64,000 nucleotides of DNA from contig CAZQSM010000005.1 of assembly GCA_964596065.1 (NCBI GenBank), positions 4,142-68,141 of the forward strand, given 5' to 3'. Of the stretch, positions 61,357 through 64,000 are shown piece after piece. A program made the position numbers and the translations under genes. How positions within the stretch are numbered: position 1 is the stretch's first letter; every line of letters starts with the position of its first letter. The DNA is from SZUA-254 sp964596065 (GTDB lineage: Bacteria; Bacteroidota; Ignavibacteria; UBA10030; SZUA-254). A model generated the notes under the pieces. It did no database searches, was not told the DNA's origin, and saw only the letters and a program-made list of their open reading frames with translations.

Positions 61357-61551
61357 ATGGCCAAACAACAGACATTCGCAGACAAGGCGAGCAAGGCCGC
61401 CGCGCAGCCGGGGAAAAAATGCCCCCGGTGCGGGGCGATCAGGCAGCCGATCCTCCACGTCAATTCCGAGCCGTCCAAGCACGGGAGCATCCGCTTCGGG
61501 CACAGAAGGGTGCAGCTGTGCAAATGTAACGAGAAGGAACTTTTCGCGTAA
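61357..61551 (+). CDS. Small putative zinc-ribbon protein
   Basis: 64 residues with AAGGAG upstream of the ATG. CPRCG near residue 22 and a C-terminal CKCNEKE give a likely four-Cys zinc site (the pairs are spaced C-x2-C and C-x-C). The rest is Lys-rich. The small size, early position and charge suggest a nucleic-acid or ribosome-associated protein, but the family is not one I can name with certainty. Confidence 0.8.
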   Translation: MAKQQTFADKASKAAAQPGKKCPRCGAIRQPILHVNSEPSKHGSIRFGHRRVQLCKCNEKELFA

Positions 61552-61683
61552 TTCTTCCCCGGCGCCGACCCGAACGGGACCGCGCGCGACACCTGAACCG
61601 TCGGCTGAACGAATCGAGGCCGGCGGTTGTTCCATTACCGGTCGCGGGGTCGTATCCGTGCATTCAATGCCGTTGAGCCCCGA

Positions 61684-62031
61684 ATGAAATCCGAACCGAA
61701 ACCCGTCACCGCTCGATTTCACGCCGTGATCGGGAAGGGGGGCGTCATCCTGATCCCGGAACCGTTCGCGTCCCGGTTCGCCGCCGGGCAGGGGATCGAC
61801 GTCCGCCTCGCGCCATCGCGACGACCCGGGAGCGCGGCCCCGCCGGCGCTCGACGAGGGCGAGGTCGCGGAGATCGCCGCGTTGCAGGCCGAGCCGGCGG
61901 AGAACATCCGCGGGTGCCTTCGCGCGCAGGGTGTCCTCTCCGGGAACAATCCGACAACGCGCCCGCGCCGGAACGCGGGACGCCCCGAGAGGGCCCGCGG
62001 TAACACCGCGCGCCGGACGGCCCGGCGTTGA
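61684..62031 (+). CDS. AbrB/VapB-like antitoxin
   Basis: 115 residues from ATG 61684. Residues 10-41 (FHAVIGKGGVILIPEPFASRFAAGQGIDVRL) match the SpoVT/AbrB swapped-hairpin pattern of MazE/VapB antitoxins. The C-terminal half is Arg-rich and probably disordered, and may neutralise the toxin. The stop overlaps the PIN gene's TTG start (TTGA), the usual antitoxin-toxin coupling. Confidence 0.72.
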   Translation: MKSEPKPVTARFHAVIGKGGVILIPEPFASRFAAGQGIDVRLAPSRRPGSAAPPALDEGEVAEIAALQAEPAENIRGCLRAQGVLSGNNPTTRPRRNAGRPERARGNTARRTARR

Positions 62032-62429
62032 AGGCCGGGAAGGCCGTCCTCGACACCGGGATTTTCCGGGCCCACCTGACGGCGCCGAAGGGTGACATGA
62101 CGGCCCTGCGCGCCGCGCTCCGGACCTGGTTTTGTTACACGACCGTCTTCAACGCGATGGAGCTGTTCCGCGACGCTCGGACGGCGCGGCAGCGGCGGGC
62201 GGTCGAGGATGTCCTCTGCGCGGTCAAGATCCTGGGGATGAACGGGAGGAACGCCGCGAAGTTCGCCCGCCTCCCGACGTTCGGGCCGCGGGGGATCCCG
62301 ATGAGCGGGCTGATCGCCGGCATCTGCATCGAGGCCCGGCTGCCGCTTGTGACCGATCGCGCGGGGGTATTCAGTGCATATCGAACATTGCGCGTGGTCC
62401 GACCGGGACCGACCGCGATAAAAAGGTGA
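62028..62429 (+). CDS. PIN-domain (VapC-like) toxin, atypical active site
   Basis: 133 residues from TTG 62028 overlapping the antitoxin stop. PIN signature residues: Asp9 (VLDTGIF), Glu45 (NAMELF) and Asp110 (LPLVTDRAGVF). The third acidic position before the LIA motif is Ser93 (PMSGLIAG) instead of Asp, so the nuclease site is three of four and may be weak. VapC toxins cut tRNA or rRNA. The sigma factor ATG follows 3 nt after the stop. Confidence 0.75.
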   Translation: MKAGKAVLDTGIFRAHLTAPKGDMTALRAALRTWFCYTTVFNAMELFRDARTARQRRAVEDVLCAVKILGMNGRNAAKFARLPTFGPRGIPMSGLIAGICIEARLPLVTDRAGVFSAYRTLRVVRPGPTAIKR

Positions 62430-62432
62430 CGA

Positions 62433-63290
62433 ATGGCCAAGGTGAACAAACAGTACACGAACCGCGAGAGCCAGTCCCTGGACAAATACCTCCAGGAGAT
62501 CGGCCGGGTGGACCTCCTCGATCCCGAGGAGGAGATCGACCTCGCCCGGCGGATCAAGAAGGGGGACCAGAAGGCGCTCGAGAAACTGACCAAGGCCAAC
62601 CTCCGGTTCGTGGTCAGCGTCGCCAAGCAATACCAGAACCAGGGGCTCTCGCTCGGCGACCTGATCAACGAGGGGAACCTCGGCCTGATCAAGGCGGCGA
62701 AGCGGTTCGACGAGACGCGCGGGTTCAAGTTCATTTCCTACGCGGTATGGTGGATCCGCCAGTCGATCCTCCAGGCCCTCGCCGAACAGTCGAGGATCGT
62801 CCGGCTCCCGCTCAACCGCGTGGGCGCGCTCAACAAGATCGGCAAGGCGTTCAGCACGCTCGAGCAGGAATTCGAGCGCGAGCCGAGCGCGAGCGAACTC
62901 GCCGAGGAGCTCGACATGTCGCTCTTCGAGGTGGCCGATACGCTCAAGATCTCCGGCCGGCACCTGTCGATGGACGCGCCGTTCGCCCAGGGGGAGGACA
63001 ACCGCCTCCTCGACGTGATCCAGGACGAGCGCACGCCGCTCCCCGACCATTCCCTCATCAAGGAATCGCTCAGCAAGGAAGTCGAGCGGGCGCTCGGAAC
63101 GCTGACCGAACGGGAGGCCGAGGTCATCCGCCTCTATTTCGGGCTCGGCCGGGAGCACTCCCTCACCCTCGAGGAGATCGGGGAAAAATTCCAGCTCACG
63201 CGCGAACGCGTCCGCCAGATCAAGGAGAAGGCGATCCGCCGGCTCAGGCACGCGTCGCGGAGCAAGCAGCTCAGGGCGTACCTGGGCTGA
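62433..63290 (+). CDS. rpoD: Primary RNA polymerase sigma factor (sigma-70 family, Bacteroidota type)
   Basis: 285 residues. Region 1.1 is absent, as in the Bacteroidota primary sigma. Region 1.2 begins near residue 15, the -10 recognition helix is FISYAVWWIRQSILQALAEQSRIVRLPLN, and region 4.2 is SLTLEEIGEKFQLTRERVRQIKEKAIRRLRHAS. It should recognise the TTG...TAnnTT promoters seen throughout the window. No separate promoter is obvious, and the gene sits 3 nt after a VapC-like toxin gene, so the two may be co-transcribed. Confidence 0.96.
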   Translation: MAKVNKQYTNRESQSLDKYLQEIGRVDLLDPEEEIDLARRIKKGDQKALEKLTKANLRFVVSVAKQYQNQGLSLGDLINEGNLGLIKAAKRFDETRGFKFISYAVWWIRQSILQALAEQSRIVRLPLNRVGALNKIGKAFSTLEQEFEREPSASELAEELDMSLFEVADTLKISGRHLSMDAPFAQGEDNRLLDVIQDERTPLPDHSLIKESLSKEVERALGTLTEREAEVIRLYFGLGREHSLTLEEIGEKFQLTRERVRQIKEKAIRRLRHASRSKQLRAYLG

Positions 63291-63374
63291 ATGACCCGGG
63301 CGGCGATCTCCTCCGCGGATCCCGGCGCCGCCGCGACTCCCTCCTCCGTCCCCTCCTCCCCGCAGTCCCAAGCT

Positions 63375-63402
63375 TTGAATTTCACCTCCCCCTGATTATA
63401 TT
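63375..63402 (+). promoter_or_regulatory. Promoter for def
   Basis: TTGAAT-N16-TATATT, 20 nt upstream of ATG 63423. Confidence 0.58.
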
Positions 63403-63422
63403 ATCGGAGGAGTTTTTTCCCA

Positions 63423-63980
63423 ATGTCCCTGCTTCCCATCTATACATACGGCTCACCCGTCCTCAGGAAAAAAGCGAACCCCGTCGCCGGGGCGGGCGAT
63501 GACGTCACGCGCCTGGCGCTGAACATGTTCGAGACGATGCACAAGGCGCAGGGGATCGGCCTGGCGGCCACGCAGGTGGGCAGCCTCAACCGGGTGATCG
63601 TCGTCGACCTCGGCGGGATGGAGGGGTACGAGGAGCTCGAACCGCTCACGGTGATCAACCCGGAAATCGTCCGGCAGGAGGGGAACTGGACGATGGAGGA
63701 GGGATGCCTGAGCATCCCCGACCTGCGCGACGAGGTGGACCGCCCCGAGTCGATCGTGCTGCGCTACCGGGACGCGAACTTCGACGAGTACGAATTGAGC
63801 GCCTCGGGCCTCCTCGGGAGGGTCCTGCTCCACGAAATCGACCACCTGAACGGGGTGCTCTTCATCGACCACCTCAGCGAGGAGAAACGGCTGCTGCACG
63901 CGGACCAGCTCCGGAGGATCGAAAAGGGGGAGATCGAGGTGGGGTACCCGATCGTGACCGCCCAGAACCAGATGGTCTAG
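63423..63980 (+). CDS. def: Peptide deformylase
   Basis: 185 residues. It removes the formyl group from new proteins. All three conserved boxes are present: GIGLAATQVG (44-53), EGCLSIP with Cys95, and LLHEIDHLNG with His137, Glu138 and His141 binding the metal. Full length; the ATG is chosen by position. The next gene begins 6 nt after the stop. Confidence 0.97.
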   Translation: MSLLPIYTYGSPVLRKKANPVAGAGDDVTRLALNMFETMHKAQGIGLAATQVGSLNRVIVVDLGGMEGYEELEPLTVINPEIVRQEGNWTMEEGCLSIPDLRDEVDRPESIVLRYRDANFDEYELSASGLLGRVLLHEIDHLNGVLFIDHLSEEKRLLHADQLRRIEKGEIEVGYPIVTAQNQMV

Positions 63981-63986
63981 GGACCG

Positions 63987-64000
63987 ATGCGGATCGTGTT
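63987..64000 (+). CDS. First codons of the next gene, probably methionyl-tRNA formyltransferase
   Basis: ATG CGG ATC GTG TT, i.e. MRIV followed by a cut codon, 6 nt after def. The start fits fmt (family opening MRIVFMGT) and fmt usually follows def, but only four residues are visible. Confidence 0.5.

Noticed and set aside
1..64000. CRISPR array, tRNA, rRNA, transposon or prophage genes
   Set aside because: No repeat-spacer pattern, no tRNA-like cloverleaf near gene gaps, no transposase, integrase or phage structural genes seen by eye.

Overview
The window looks like a chromosomal segment from a GC-rich member of the Bacteroidota/Chlorobiota (FCB) group, probably a metagenome-assembled genome. 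The evidence is a type IX secretion sorting domain with the YPNPFNP motif (gene ending at 17169), Bacteroidota-typical families (DUF3276, DUF3078, DUF2723, a TonB receptor), a short primary sigma factor, and promoters of the form TTGnnn-N17-TAnnTT. A 100-N gap at 44820-44919 is flanked by an exact 55-bp duplication, which marks it as scaffolded draft sequence. I saw no rRNA, tRNA, CRISPR array, insertion sequence or prophage.

Layout. 1-2091 (-): secreted subtilase with SdrD-like repeats, cut by the window edge. 2220-5747 (+): nadE-rsmI, then groES plus a beta-lactamase-fold hydrolase. 5925-12669 (+): a PUR-alpha-like DUF3276 protein, an M24 peptidase and a YbhGFSR-like export operon (adaptor, two ATPases, two permeases). 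12846-17113 (+): the glyoxylate bypass as two overlapping genes, malate synthase and long-form isocitrate lyase. 17169-20537 (-): large T9SS-sorted surface protein. 20677-26589 (-): OmpA-like protein, DUF3267 metalloprotease-like protein, S9 peptidase and TPR membrane protein, in one coupled operon. 26690-27898 (-): DUF2130 coiled-coil protein with nuclease-like motifs.

28098-32731 (+): lepA, two signal peptidases I, hemW. 32796-42833: a glycan region with two converging arms. The + arm holds a DUF2723 O-mannosyltransferase-like membrane protein, two GT4 enzymes and an unassigned protein. The - arm holds a GT4, a DegT sugar aminotransferase and a flippase. 42931-45852: lipoprotein, SRPBCC protein, Spy-like protein (at the gap) and a YbbN-like thioredoxin. 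45806-50440 (-): a thiamin salvage operon with promoter, TPP riboswitch, intrinsic terminator, TonB receptor, thiamin pyrophosphokinase and an SSS-family symporter. 50595-52299 (+): mscL with a zinc ribbon, DUF3078 protein, rpsT. 52355-58858 (-): miaB, SPOR protein, sigma-54 activator, LptE, processive GT2 and TPR protein. 59312-63980 (+): GAF/degenerate-GGDEF protein, small zinc protein, a VapBC-like pair immediately upstream of the primary sigma factor, then def and the first codons of what is probably fmt.

Gene order is compact. About fifteen junctions use stop/start overlaps (ATGA, GTGA, TTGA), and several promoters lie only 6-18 nt from the start codon, so short-leader or leaderless mRNAs are likely. 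The most distinctive points are the riboswitch operon with an SSS symporter as its inner-membrane candidate, the DUF2130 nuclease-like protein, the possible surface-protein glycosylation region next to T9SS cargo, the degenerate GGDEF and PIN domains, and the assembly artefact inside the Spy-like gene.
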